Source: Chelativorans petroleitrophicus (GTDB taxonomy: Bacteria; Pseudomonadota; Alphaproteobacteria; Rhizobiales; Rhizobiaceae). Taken from it: a DNA stretch of 64,000 nucleotides. The stretch covers positions 62,001 to 126,000 of the forward strand of contig NZ_JAODNV010000005.1 in the NCBI RefSeq assembly GCF_025398195.1, given 5' to 3'. Below, piece by piece: positions 18,018 to 26,046 of this stretch. Under the pieces are notes generated by a model. That model was given only the letters and a program-made list of their open reading frames with translations, searched no databases and had not been told where the DNA came from. A program made the translations under genes and the position numbers. How positions within the stretch are numbered: the first letter of the stretch is position 1; each line of letters opens with the position of its first letter.

Positions 18018-19418
18018 ATGTTCCTGTCCGTGTTCGATCTTTTCAAGATCGGCATCGGTCCCTCGAGCTCCCACACGATGGGGCCGATGGTGGCGGCCGA
18101 GCGTTTCCTGCGCGAGATCGCGGAAGGGGAGTGGCCGCGCCCGGCCGGAGCGGCCGTTTCGCGCCTTTCTGTAAGCCTGCACGGCTCGCTGGCCTTTACC
18201 GGTGTTGGCCACGCCACCGACCGGGCGGTAATTCTCGGCCTCCAGGGGCTTACGCCGGCCAGCGTCGATCCGGACACGGCGGACGAAGTCCTCCACAAGA
18301 TTAGGCAGGAGAAGCGGCTGTCGCCGCCGGGTCATCCCGGGTACCGGTTCGACCCGGAGACTGACCTCGTCTTCGATCGCAAGGTCACTCTTCCCGGACA
18401 TACGAACGGCATGGCCTTCAGCGCCTTCGACGCCGATGACCGGCTGCTCTTGAGGCGAATCTACTATTCGGTGGGCGGCGGCTTTGTAGTTTCTGAGGAG
18501 GAAGTGCAGACGCTCAAGGAGCGTGAAAGCCCAGCCGTTGACCGCAGCGTGCCCTACCCGTTTGCCAATGCTCGCGAGATGCTGGACATGGCTGCGCAAA
18601 GCGGTCTTTCGATTACGCAGATGAAGAGGGCGAACGAGCTCGTCTACAGAAGCGAGGCAGAGCTCGATGCGGGGCTTGATCGCATCTGGGAAGCGATGAA
18701 CGCCTGCATTGATCGGGGGCTCAGGCAGGAGGGCGTGATGCCGGGCGGGCTCAAGGTGCGCCGCCGCGCGCGCCAGCTCCACGAAAAGCTTCAGGAGGAG
18801 TGGCGCAACAACCGCCCGAACCCGCTCGCCGCCAACGACTGGCTTTCCGTCTATGCCATGGCCGTCAACGAGGAGAATGCCGCCGGGGGGCGTGTGGTCA
18901 CAGCGCCCACCAACGGAGCCGCGGGTGTCGTGCCTGCGGTGCTGCGCTACTGGCAGAAGTTCCACGTGGATGCGAACCGCAAGGGCATCCGGGATTTCCT
19001 TCTCACGGCGGCCGCGGTGGGCGGCATCATCAAGCACAACGCTTCCATCTCCGGCGCCGAGGTGGGTTGCCAAGGCGAGGTGGGCTCGGCTTCCGCAATG
19101 GCTGCGGCCGGGCTCGCTGCGGTTCTCGGCGGCACGCCCGAGCAGGTAGAAAATGCTGCCGAGATCGCGCTAGAGCACCATCTCGGCATGACCTGCGATC
19201 CCGTCGCAGGCCTCGTGCAGGTGCCCTGCATCGAGCGCAATGCGCTGGGTGCGGTGAAGGCAGTCACGGCAGCCTCCTTGGCGGTCAAGGGCGACGGCAA
19301 GCATTTCGTCTCGCTCGACGCGGCGGTCGAGACCATGCGCCAGACCGGCCTCGACATGAACGAACGCTATAAGGAAACGAGCCTCGGTGGCCTCGCGGTG
19401 AACGTGGTGGAGTGTTGA
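18018..19418 (+). CDS. sdaA: L-serine ammonia-lyase (iron-sulfur type)
   Basis: A 466-residue single-chain L-serine dehydratase that converts serine to pyruvate and ammonia through a [4Fe-4S] cluster. It starts with the beta-type domain ([24 protein letters not shown]) and continues with the alpha-type domain: [35 protein letters not shown] and [20 protein letters not shown]. The cysteines in GCQGE, TCDPV and PCIE are the cluster ligands expected for the family. The ATG at 18018 is chosen because GGAG lies seven bases before it; a TTG six bases upstream is less likely. Confidence 0.97.
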   Translation: MFLSVFDLFKIGIGPSSSHTMGPMVAAERFLREIAEGEWPRPAGAAVSRLSVSLHGSLAFTGVGHATDRAVILGLQGLTPASVDPDTADEVLHKIRQEKRLSPPGHPGYRFDPETDLVFDRKVTLPGHTNGMAFSAFDADDRLLLRRIYYSVGGGFVVSEEEVQTLKERESPAVDRSVPYPFANAREMLDMAAQSGLSITQMKRANELVYRSEAELDAGLDRIWEAMNACIDRGLRQEGVMPGGLKVRRRARQLHEKLQEEWRNNRPNPLAANDWLSVYAMAVNEENAAGGRVVTAPTNGAAGVVPAVLRYWQKFHVDANRKGIRDFLLTAAAVGGIIKHNASISGAEVGCQGEVGSASAMAAAGLAAVLGGTPEQVENAAEIALEHHLGMTCDPVAGLVQVPCIERNALGAVKAVTAASLAVKGDGKHFVSLDAAVETMRQTGLDMNERYKETSLGGLAVNVVEC

Positions 19419-19492
19419 AGCGCAAGCGGCCGCGCTTGTGGATGATTCGGCAAGGCCTTTCCTCAGCCGTAGAGGCAGCCTAGAAACGGTCC

Positions 19493-19927
19493 ATGGCACT
19501 TCATTTGATAAAGCTCTGCGTCGGTTGCGAAAGCCCGGAGGATCTGGAGTCCTGGATTGCCAACCGGCTTGAGGAAAAGCGGAGACGCGGAGAGCCGGTC
19601 GAGCAGCATCACGTCACCCGCATGATCCCCAAGCAGATCGAGGAATTGCTGGATGGCGGCTCCCTCTATTGGGTGATCAAGGGCATGCTCCAGTGCCGGC
19701 AGCGGCTCCTCGACATCCACCCCTTCATGGACGAGGAGGGCGTTTCGCGCTGCCGGCTCGTGCTTGAGCCGACGGTGATCCGCACGGAGTGGCAGCCGCG
19801 CCGCCCCTTCCAGGGCTGGCGCTACCTCAAGCCGGAGGATGCGCCCCCCGATCTGAGCATGGGATCGGACGCGGCTGGATTGCCGGATCATCTGCGCCGG
19901 GAGCTGACGGAGCTTGGCCTTCTCTAG
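19493..19927 (+). CDS. DUF1489 family protein
   Basis: A 144-residue soluble protein beginning MALHLIKLCVGCESPEDLESW, the hallmark start of the alphaproteobacterial DUF1489 family, with TRMIPKQIEELLDGGSLYWVIKGM and GWRYLKPEDAPPDL. Function is unknown. It is the first gene of a three-gene plus-strand group with a VWA-domain protein and a J-domain membrane protein. Confidence 0.92.
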   Translation: MALHLIKLCVGCESPEDLESWIANRLEEKRRRGEPVEQHHVTRMIPKQIEELLDGGSLYWVIKGMLQCRQRLLDIHPFMDEEGVSRCRLVLEPTVIRTEWQPRRPFQGWRYLKPEDAPPDLSMGSDAAGLPDHLRRELTELGLL

Positions 19928-19976
19928 CTTTTCGTGCGGGCTTGCCAGAGGCCGTCCGGAAGCACATCTTCTGATT

Positions 19977-20708
19977 ATGAAAGACAAGAGGGCGCCGGTC
20001 GACGCCGGGAGGAGGGCAGATGTTTCCACACCCCGCTCCGATGTGGGGGTGGTGGAAGCTTTCGTGCGCCAGGCGCGCGCACTGGCGCAGGCGCGAAAGG
20101 AAAGCGGGCGTCTGATCCTCGCGCTCGATGCCACCATGAGCCGCCAGCCTACCTGGGATCTTGCCTGCGAAATCCAGGCCGAGATGTTCGATGCCGTGGG
20201 CAGGACAGGGCGGCTCGACGTGCAGCTTGTCTACTATCGGGGCTTCGGCGAGTGCGCCGCTTCCCGCTTCGTCAGCGATACTGCGGCACTGAAGCGGCTG
20301 ATGACGCGAATCGAGTGCCGGGGCGGGAGAACGCAGATCGGCAAGGTCCTTTCGCACGGCCTTAAGGAGAATGCGCGCGGCCGCGTGAATGCGCTCGTCT
20401 TCATCGGGGATGCGGTGGAAGAGAGCGTCGATGAGCTGGCGCAGCGCGCGGGCGAGTTGGGCCTCAAAGGCATTCCGGTTTTCCTGTTTCAGGAGGGGAG
20501 GGACCCCGCAGCCACGAGAGCCTTCCGCGAAATCGCACGGCTGTCGCACGGTGCATGGTTCCGCTTCGACCGGGCATCGGCCGGCACGCTGGCGAAATTG
20601 CTGGGCGCGGTGGCCGTCTATGCAACCGGCGGTCTGCCGGCGCTCGAGGCGCGCGGCCGGGCGGAAGATCACCTCATGATCGAGCATCTGAGCGGCCGCA
20701 AGAGATGA
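19977..20708 (+). CDS. VWA-domain protein of unknown function
   Basis: A 243-residue soluble protein with a von Willebrand A fold. A MIDAS-like first motif is LALDATMSRQPTW (DxTxS, a variant of DxSxS), followed by RTQIGKVLSHGL and LVFIGDAVEE (third motif Asp). VWA domains bind partners through a metal ion. The ATG at 19977 is preferred; longer starts run into the DUF1489 gene. Its stop overlaps the start of the J-domain gene (ATGA), so the two are co-translated. Neighbours suggest a role in assembling or sensing a membrane complex, but that is inference. Confidence 0.85.
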   Translation: MKDKRAPVDAGRRADVSTPRSDVGVVEAFVRQARALAQARKESGRLILALDATMSRQPTWDLACEIQAEMFDAVGRTGRLDVQLVYYRGFGECAASRFVSDTAALKRLMTRIECRGGRTQIGKVLSHGLKENARGRVNALVFIGDAVEESVDELAQRAGELGLKGIPVFLFQEGRDPAATRAFREIARLSHGAWFRFDRASAGTLAKLLGAVAVYATGGLPALEARGRAEDHLMIEHLSGRKR

Positions 20709-21400
20709 CGTATCTGATTGCGCTTCTCGCAATCCTGCTTCTTCTCGCGCTCGCAGCCTTCGCTTTCACGCAGGCAAGCCCAGCACGTATCGCCTCCGCC
20801 GTGCGGCTGACGGGTCCCGCTCTCCTGGGGCTTGCGGGCGTGGTGCTGCTTCTTGCCGGCAGGGCGGCTCTGGGCGGCGTGCTCCTTTCCGGCGCTGCTG
20901 CCTGGCTCAGTTCAGGCAGATTCCGGAGTGCCCCAAAGCCCTCACCCGGTCAGAAGTCGAGTGTCCGCTCCGCCGCGCTGGAAATGGAACTCGACCACGA
21001 TACGGGTGCCCTTTCAGGCGTTGTACTGGCGGGGCGGTACGAGGGAAGGGCGCTTGCGGGGATGAGCCTGAAAGAGCTTCTCGGTCTGCGGCGGGAACTC
21101 GCGGGCGATGGCGAGAGCCTGCAGCTACTTGAAGCTTATCTTGATAGCCGCTTTCCCCTCTGGCGTGAAAGCACGGACGCGCACGAGAACGCGCGGGAGC
21201 GAAGCGCGCCACGTTCGGGCGCCATGTCCAAGGAGGAGGCTTACCAGGTCCTTGGTCTTGAAGCGGGAGCGGCCCCGGCGGAGATCCGCAAGGCTCATCG
21301 CCGCCTGATGCAGCGCCTGCACCCCGATATGGGAGGTTCGGCCTTTCTGGCCGCGCGCATCAACGAAGCGCGTGATGTTCTCCTGTCGGATCACCGCTAG
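20705..21400 (+). CDS. Membrane-anchored J-domain protein
   Basis: A 231-residue protein with two N-terminal hydrophobic helices (about 1-20 and 34-65, LLGLAGVVLLLAGRAAL) and a C-terminal J domain (about 172-231). The J domain carries the diagnostic HPD tripeptide in RRLMQRLHPDMGGSA. J domains stimulate Hsp70 (DnaK) ATPase, here presumably at the inner membrane. A central region (MELDHDTGALSGVVLAGRYEGR) matches what is seen in TM-linked DnaJ-like proteins of alphaproteobacteria. It is translationally coupled to the VWA gene. Confidence 0.88.
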   Translation: MTYLIALLAILLLLALAAFAFTQASPARIASAVRLTGPALLGLAGVVLLLAGRAALGGVLLSGAAAWLSSGRFRSAPKPSPGQKSSVRSAALEMELDHDTGALSGVVLAGRYEGRALAGMSLKELLGLRRELAGDGESLQLLEAYLDSRFPLWRESTDAHENARERSAPRSGAMSKEEAYQVLGLEAGAAPAEIRKAHRRLMQRLHPDMGGSAFLAARINEARDVLLSDHR

Positions 21401-21438
21401 TCCCCTGTCGCCATACTCGGGTTCTGCCACCCTTGCCG

Positions 21439-22767
21439 TCAGTTCTGGACGGCGTAGCAGTCGACGTTCTGCTTCTTGAGCAAGGCGCAGGCATCCCAGG
21501 CCGCCGTCTTGCTCTCGAAGCCGCCGAAGCGGGCGCGGTGATAGATCTGACCCTTCAGCTCAAAGGTCTCTGTGAAGGGTATGGCGTTGGCTAGAATGCC
21601 GGGGGCCTGAGCCGCAGTGCGCTCCAGCACACGGCGCGCATCCTGCTGCGTCGGAGTCGAGGCCACCTGAATGACCCAGCCGCTGACGGGCGTGGACGCG
21701 GTCGGGAGCGGGTCATAATCGCCTTCACCGGAAAGAGCTTCCGCCAGCGCCACTTTCGCAGCGACGGTATCCTCCTGCGCATAGGCCGTAACCGGAAGCT
21801 CGGGGCGGGCAGGCGGCAGCGGCGCATTGGCCGGCAGGTCGATGGCGGCCGCTCTGACGGGCTGCGTAGACGGACCCTTGGCGATCAGATAGTTATCCGC
21901 TCCGGTCGAGGCTTTGGGCAAGTAACGCTGGATGAGTTCCGCCATATGCGCATCGCGTGAGCGCGCGGTCTTGCCCCCCATCACGACGGCGACGATGCTC
22001 CTGCCGCCCGTAGCCACCGAAGTGACGAGGTTGAAACCGGAAGCGCGGATATAGCCGGTCTTGATGCCGTCAACGCCCTTCACGCGGCCGAGCAGATTGT
22101 TGTGGTTGCCGATCTTCCGGCCGGCATAGGTGAAGGAGCGCGTGGAGAAGTAGTCGTAATACTGCGGAAAATGATCGCGCAGCGCGATACCCAGCCGCGC
22201 CATGTCGCGCGCCGTGGTCTTCTGCTCGCTGTTCGGCAGACCGTGAGCGTTGCGGAATGTGGTCGATGTCATGCCGAGCTGGCGGGCCTTGTTCGTCATC
22301 ATACGGGCGAAATTCGCCTCTGAACCGCCCAGCGTCTCGGCCACCGCCGTGGCCACATCGTTTGCGGACTTGGTGACGAGCGCTAGGATCGCCTGTTCCA
22401 CGGTGATGCTCTTGCCCGCCGGAACCCCCAGTTTCGTCGGGGGTTCGGCGGCGGCGTTGCGCGAAAAGGTGATGGGCGAATTCTTGGACAGACGGCCGGA
22501 TTCAAGCGCCTCGAAAATGAGGTAGAGCGTCATCATTTTCGTGAGCGAAGCCGGATAACGCGGCGCATCGGCGTGATCCTCGTAAAGCACCTTGCCCGTC
22601 TTCGCATCGACCACAATGCCTGCATACTTCGGATTGGCCGAGGCCGACGCTGCTGTCGCCGAGAGGATCGCCGCTGCCGTGAACAACGCGACGGCAAGCT
22701 GGAGGAGTTGACCTGTTGGCTTGGTGAAAACCGCTAATGCCCGACGCACAACCACACCCATGACCAT
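21439..22767 (-). CDS. D-alanyl-D-alanine carboxypeptidase with SPOR domain
   Basis: A 442-residue penicillin-binding protein (peptidase S11) that trims pentapeptide stems of peptidoglycan in the periplasm. A signal peptide is visible (~20-44, LLQLAVALFTAAAILSATAASA), then the active-site motifs SLTK (S74-K77), SAN (134-136) and KTG (236-238). A low-complexity Pro/Ala linker leads to a C-terminal SPOR domain (about 365-442, GWVIQVASTPTQQDARRVLE), which targets septal glycan. Two ATGs (22767, 22761) are possible. It is DacF/DacC-like; the exact paralogue name is not assigned. Confidence 0.93.
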   Translation of the reverse strand: MVMGVVVRRALAVFTKPTGQLLQLAVALFTAAAILSATAASASANPKYAGIVVDAKTGKVLYEDHADAPRYPASLTKMMTLYLIFEALESGRLSKNSPITFSRNAAAEPPTKLGVPAGKSITVEQAILALVTKSANDVATAVAETLGGSEANFARMMTNKARQLGMTSTTFRNAHGLPNSEQKTTARDMARLGIALRDHFPQYYDYFSTRSFTYAGRKIGNHNNLLGRVKGVDGIKTGYIRASGFNLVTSVATGGRSIVAVVMGGKTARSRDAHMAELIQRYLPKASTGADNYLIAKGPSTQPVRAAAIDLPANAPLPPARPELPVTAYAQEDTVAAKVALAEALSGEGDYDPLPTASTPVSGWVIQVASTPTQQDARRVLERTAAQAPGILANAIPFTETFELKGQIYHRARFGGFESKTAAWDACALLKKQNVDCYAVQN

Positions 22768-22831
22768 CGATTATTGCTCTCGCAGGCAAAGGCGCCTGCA
22801 AACCGTTATCGATGAGCCTAGGGTGGGTGGC

Positions 22832-22858
22832 GTTACCAATTCGTTATGGTTTGGTAAC
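22832..22858. promoter_or_regulatory. Perfect 8-bp inverted repeat upstream of the D,D-carboxypeptidase gene
   Basis: GTTACCAA (22832-22839) and TTGGTAAC (22851-22858) are exact reverse complements separated by 11 bases, 65 bases before the start of the minus-strand carboxypeptidase gene. The layout fits a dimeric repressor or activator site. No regulator is identified. Confidence 0.4.
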
Positions 22859-22946
22859 GCTTGATGGAAAAATTCGGATTCGCGGTGCATTTGACACAGA
22901 TTTTACAGGACGGGTACGCAACAGGCGGCAAACGCGGCGTGAGGGA

Positions 22947-23261
22947 TCAAGCCCCTTCAACAACGGTGAAGCCCTCGAAGAGAGGCGGGCCTTTGTAGAG
23001 ATTCTTGTTCTGTCCGGCGTTTCTATGCGCCTTACGGAAGTTTTCCGACCTTGTCCATGCGGCGAAGTCATCCTCTGTCTTCCAGAGCGTGTGCGAGGCA
23101 TAGAGCGTATAGCCCTCCTCGGCATTGCGCGGACCGCGCAGAAGATGGAAACCGACAAAGCCCGGCATTTCGGCCAGACTGGAATCCCGGTTCTTCCAGA
23201 GCGCCTCGAAGGCCTCTTCGGACCCCGCGGCGACCTTGAAGCGATTCATCGCAATGAACAT
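22947..23261 (-). CDS. Haem-degrading monooxygenase, IsdG/HmuQ-HmuD type
   Basis: A 104-residue ABM-fold protein: MFIAMNRFKVAAGSEEAFEALW, GFVGFHLLRGP, TLYASHTLWKTEDDFAAWTRSE, then GPPLFEGFTVVEGA. The family cleaves haem in the cytoplasm to release iron; rhizobial homologues (HmuQ, HmuD) sit in haem loci like this one. The conserved His in YASHTLW is the likely haem ligand. The ATG at 23261 is used because it begins the conserved MFIAMNRF block. It lies at the 3' end of the minus-strand receptor-exbB-exbD-tonB run. Confidence 0.9.
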   Translation of the reverse strand: MFIAMNRFKVAAGSEEAFEALWKNRDSSLAEMPGFVGFHLLRGPRNAEEGYTLYASHTLWKTEDDFAAWTRSENFRKAHRNAGQNKNLYKGPPLFEGFTVVEGA

Positions 23262-23303
23262 GCTCGTCCTCCTGACTGACTGCACATGGGTGCCGCTCTG
23301 CCG

Positions 23304-23519
23304 CTACCGCAGGGAAGAGCGGGGGCGAAAACGGACGACACTGCCGGGAATCTCCCCATCAAGCCGCGCTTGCGGATGGGGCCCCGACACTCTGTTGTCG
23401 TGAATCACGGCGAGATTGAGATGGCGTGCGGCGCTTTGTTCCGAACGGGCGAACAGGTCTCGCAGCTGGGGCCTGAGGCCGTCTCCGCGCATCTCGGCGA
23501 GTTCATGAAGCTTTAGCAT
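23304..23519 (-). CDS. Unrecognised small ORF in the haem operon (71 aa)
   Basis: Not recognised. It is a 71-residue, Arg-rich soluble protein (MLKLHELAEMRGDGLRPQLR..., ending VVRFRPRSSLR) with no Cys and no hydrophobic helix. Its support is positional: it starts 32 bases after the tonB stop and ends 42 bases before hmuD, and the ATG is preceded by GAGAGGAATGGG, a good Shine-Dalgarno at 5-7 bases. It may be a real co-transcribed gene or an open frame in a spacer. Confidence 0.45.
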   Translation of the reverse strand: MLKLHELAEMRGDGLRPQLRDLFARSEQSAARHLNLAVIHDNRVSGPHPQARLDGEIPGSVVRFRPRSSLR

Positions 23520-23551
23520 CCCATTCCTCTCGGGCATAAATTATTCTTGGG

Positions 23552-24541
23552 TTATCGGACGAAGGCGAGCGGCACGGTGAATGGCCAGGATGAACGGCCT
23601 GCCTCCTTCGGAATGGCGGGGAAGGGCGCGGCCCGCTGCACTGTTTCAACAGCCGCGCGATCGAGCACCGGATAGCCCGAGCTCGCCACAACGCGAATGC
23701 TACTGACAGCTCCGCTTTCGGCGACGACGAAGGAGACGCGCACCTCGCCCGTAATTCTGTCCCTCTGCGCCTCACGGGGATAGCGCAGCACGCGCCTCAG
23801 CTTGGCGACCACCTTGCCGGGATAGTTCGACAGGGCCGCGTTTCCCGACTGGTTTGTACTGCCTAGGCCACGGCGACCCGCGCCGGCGCGGGCTCCATCG
23901 GCGGCTCCGCGCTTTGCATCATGGCTGTCCCGGCCACCGGAATCGGCTGGCCGTTGTGTCTGCCGGCGTCGGGCTGGAGGCTGCGCGGCCTGCCTGTGCG
24001 CCTGAACCGCCTTTGCTTCCGCAGTTTCATTTCTCCTGGGCGGTTCGTAATGCGGGCGCGGAGTGGGCCGCGGTACGTCCAACATCGCTATGGCTTCTTC
24101 GGCGGTCTCGATCGGCGCCAGCGGCTCGATCGCGGCGGTTTCGGGCTCTGCGGGCGTGTTCGTCGCCGCTTCGGCGGGCTCGATCCGCTCCGGCTCCGTC
24201 AGTTCCGCCCGCTGGGAAACTTCGGGTGAGAGGGGGGCGGCGGGCGGAACGGGCGCCTGTTCGATCGGCAGGGAGGATGCGGCCTCAACAGGCTCGGTCG
24301 CCGTATCACGCGCAATCGGTTCGATTGACGCTGCAGGGAAGGTTACAGGCTCCACAGGTTCTGAAGACGCGCCAGCGGCGGAAAGGTCCATAAAAGCGCT
24401 GCCAAGAAGGACGATCTCGCCGCCCTGACGGCCCGCGATCTGCACGTCCGGCTCTCCCGGGAGCATGAAGACGGCGGCTCCCGCATGCAGGACGCAGGAA
24501 AGCACGAGTGCCGAGCCCCACTCCCAAGGCCGCTTCATCAT
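23552..24541 (-). CDS. tonB: TonB family energy-transducing protein
   Basis: A 329-residue inner-membrane protein that spans the periplasm to power outer-membrane receptors. The N-terminal anchor has the conserved SxxxH pattern (SALVLSCVLHAGAAVFM, ~10-26). A long Pro/Glu/Ala-rich linker (~50-215) follows, then the C-terminal TonB domain (~245-329: YPGKVVAKLRRVLRYPREAQ, GEVRVSFVVAESGAV, VLDRAAVETVQRAAPFPAIP). Its start overlaps the stop of the second exbD gene by four bases. Context shows it serves the haem receptor. Confidence 0.94.
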   Translation of the reverse strand: MMKRPWEWGSALVLSCVLHAGAAVFMLPGEPDVQIAGRQGGEIVLLGSAFMDLSAAGASSEPVEPVTFPAASIEPIARDTATEPVEAASSLPIEQAPVPPAAPLSPEVSQRAELTEPERIEPAEAATNTPAEPETAAIEPLAPIETAEEAIAMLDVPRPTPRPHYEPPRRNETAEAKAVQAHRQAAQPPARRRQTQRPADSGGRDSHDAKRGAADGARAGAGRRGLGSTNQSGNAALSNYPGKVVAKLRRVLRYPREAQRDRITGEVRVSFVVAESGAVSSIRVVASSGYPVLDRAAVETVQRAAPFPAIPKEAGRSSWPFTVPLAFVR

Positions 24542-24942
24542 TCCGTGCTGCGCTCCGTGATGATGCTAACCTTGTCCGCACCGGATTCGCGCAGCGCGCG
24601 GACGATATCTATCAGTCGTACCGCGGGCAGCTCGCGATCCGCCGCGAGCTTCACTTCGATGCCTTCCGTTTCCCCACCCTGCGCTTTCAAGCTTGCCACA
24701 TAGGAGGCCGGATCGACCGTGCGACCGCCCTCGCGCAACTCGCCCTCGCTGGTGACGAACAGGGTATGGGGCAGTTCCGTCTGCTCCGCCATCACCGTTT
24801 CGATCAGGCGGATTTCGGCCTCCATCGGCGGCGCCAGCGTACCCGCGATCAGGAAGAAGATCAGCATCAGGAAGACCACATTGATCAGCGCGATGGTGCC
24901 CTCGCGCTGGCGCGGGGGTAGGGGGCGAGATAGGCGCAGCAT
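24538..24942 (-). CDS. exbD: ExbD/TolR family biopolymer transport protein (second copy)
   Basis: A 134-residue ExbD-like protein with one N-terminal helix (TIALINVVFLMLIFFLIAGT), in which the usual Asp of the helix is replaced (INVVFLML rather than IDIIFLLL), and a periplasmic domain ending DKVSIITERSTE. The ATG at 24942 is preceded by GAGGTGAC; a TTG at 24954 is less likely. It almost abuts the other exbD gene, whose stop is at 24944. Loss of the membrane Asp suggests a different proton-coupling role from its neighbour. Confidence 0.87.
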   Translation of the reverse strand: MLRLSRPLPPRQREGTIALINVVFLMLIFFLIAGTLAPPMEAEIRLIETVMAEQTELPHTLFVTSEGELREGGRTVDPASYVASLKAQGGETEGIEVKLAADRELPAVRLIDIVRALRESGADKVSIITERSTE

Positions 24943-24943
24943 G

Positions 24944-25327
24944 TCACCTCGCAACCGTTACCGAAAGGCCTGTTCCGTCGCGAATGCGTTCAAGAGCGCT
25001 CACCAATGCCTGCGAGGTGACGCCGTCGCGCACCACGAGCACGGCCTTTGCGGCACCTGCATCCTGAAGGCGCTTCAGCTCCGGCAGAGCTTCCTCGTGG
25101 GTGAAGGGCAGGCCGTTTATCTGCCACCGGTCGGATGCAAGGCGGATGAGGATGTCGGGCGCCTGAACAGCCGCGTGGGCCGATGCCGCTCCAGCTGAGA
25201 TCTCCACTTTGGCAAATCGCGTGAACGTGGCGGACAGCATGAAAAAGAGCAAGAGCAGAAAGATGATGTCGATGAGCGACGTAAGCGAAAGCGGCCGCCG
25301 CCTACGGACGGGAAGATCAATGCGCAT
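24944..25327 (-). CDS. exbD: ExbD/TolR family biopolymer transport protein (first copy)
   Basis: A 127-residue protein with the canonical helix SLTSLIDIIFLLLLFFMLSA, including the conserved Asp (LIDIIF) that carries protons in ExbD. The periplasmic part ends GTGLSVTVAR. It forms the inner-membrane motor with ExbB and TonB. The ATG at 25327 overlaps the exbB stop by 11 bases. Confidence 0.92.
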   Translation of the reverse strand: MRIDLPVRRRRPLSLTSLIDIIFLLLLFFMLSATFTRFAKVEISAGAASAHAAVQAPDILIRLASDRWQINGLPFTHEEALPELKRLQDAGAAKAVLVVRDGVTSQALVSALERIRDGTGLSVTVAR

Positions 25328-26024
25328 GGCCGATCTCCAAGGTGGCCTCCCTTATGACCCTGTCCGCCTGTGGCCGGCCATGGAACGCGTTGTGGCTGAG
25401 AACGGCGCTGGTCATGGTCTCGATCGCCACGCGTTCGTTCTCCACCACCGTTTCGAACCACGTCAGCACCAGCGATACTGGCATGGCCACCGCAAGGCCT
25501 GCGGCAGTGGTGAGCAGCGCGACCCAGATGCCGCCCGCAAGCAGCGACGGGTCCACGGCGTTGCCCGCCACCTGAAGCTCGCGGAAGGCTTCGATCATGC
25601 CCAGCACCGTGCCGAACAGGCCTAGCTGCGGCGCAATCTGAACCACCGCGTCAAGAGCGCGGAAGCCACGCTGCAGACCGTGCAGACGGGAAAGGGCAAT
25701 GCGCGCCACCTCGTCCTCGATGGCTTCCTTGGACACGGTGCGCGGCGCGGCAAGCCGCATCGCCGCCGAAAGCGCGCTCCCCACCGGCGAACGGTCAGCC
25801 TCGAGAATGCCCCGCGCCTCGGTATAGCCGTTGTGGAACCAGGCATGGAGTGCTCGCTCCGCCCGGCGGTGCCGACCCACCTGTTCGCGCCAAAACTGCG
25901 CGAACTTCAGGAGGATGAGCGCCAGCGCAAAGACCGACAGAAGCAGGATCACGGCAACCACCGTGCCGCCCAGATCGATGAAGGTGACGATGGCGTCAAC
26001 CACTCCCTGAAGCATCGTGCTCAT
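25317..26024 (-). CDS. exbB: ExbB/TolQ/MotA family proton-channel protein
   Basis: A 235-residue inner-membrane protein with three helices: near residues 13-38 (GGTVVAVILLLSVFALALILL), and the conserved pair around 130-150 and 170-195 (APQLGLFGTVLGMIEAFREL and ALLTTAAGLAVAMPVSLVL). These blocks are the MotA/TolQ/ExbB signature. The channel drives TonB. Two ATGs are possible (26024 and 26015); the AAGG just before the first is better spaced for the second. It lies 22 bases after the secreted-protein gene. Confidence 0.93.
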   Translation of the reverse strand: MSTMLQGVVDAIVTFIDLGGTVVAVILLLSVFALALILLKFAQFWREQVGRHRRAERALHAWFHNGYTEARGILEADRSPVGSALSAAMRLAAPRTVSKEAIEDEVARIALSRLHGLQRGFRALDAVVQIAPQLGLFGTVLGMIEAFRELQVAGNAVDPSLLAGGIWVALLTTAAGLAVAMPVSLVLTWFETVVENERVAIETMTSAVLSHNAFHGRPQADRVIREATLEIGHAH

Positions 26025-26046
26025 CCTTTGCTGGCTTGGCTTGCTG

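Noticed and set aside
17703-19073. A 456-residue minus-strand ORF opposite sdaA.
   Set aside because: It covers a terminator and the 5' part of a clear serine deaminase gene and has no recognisable domain.
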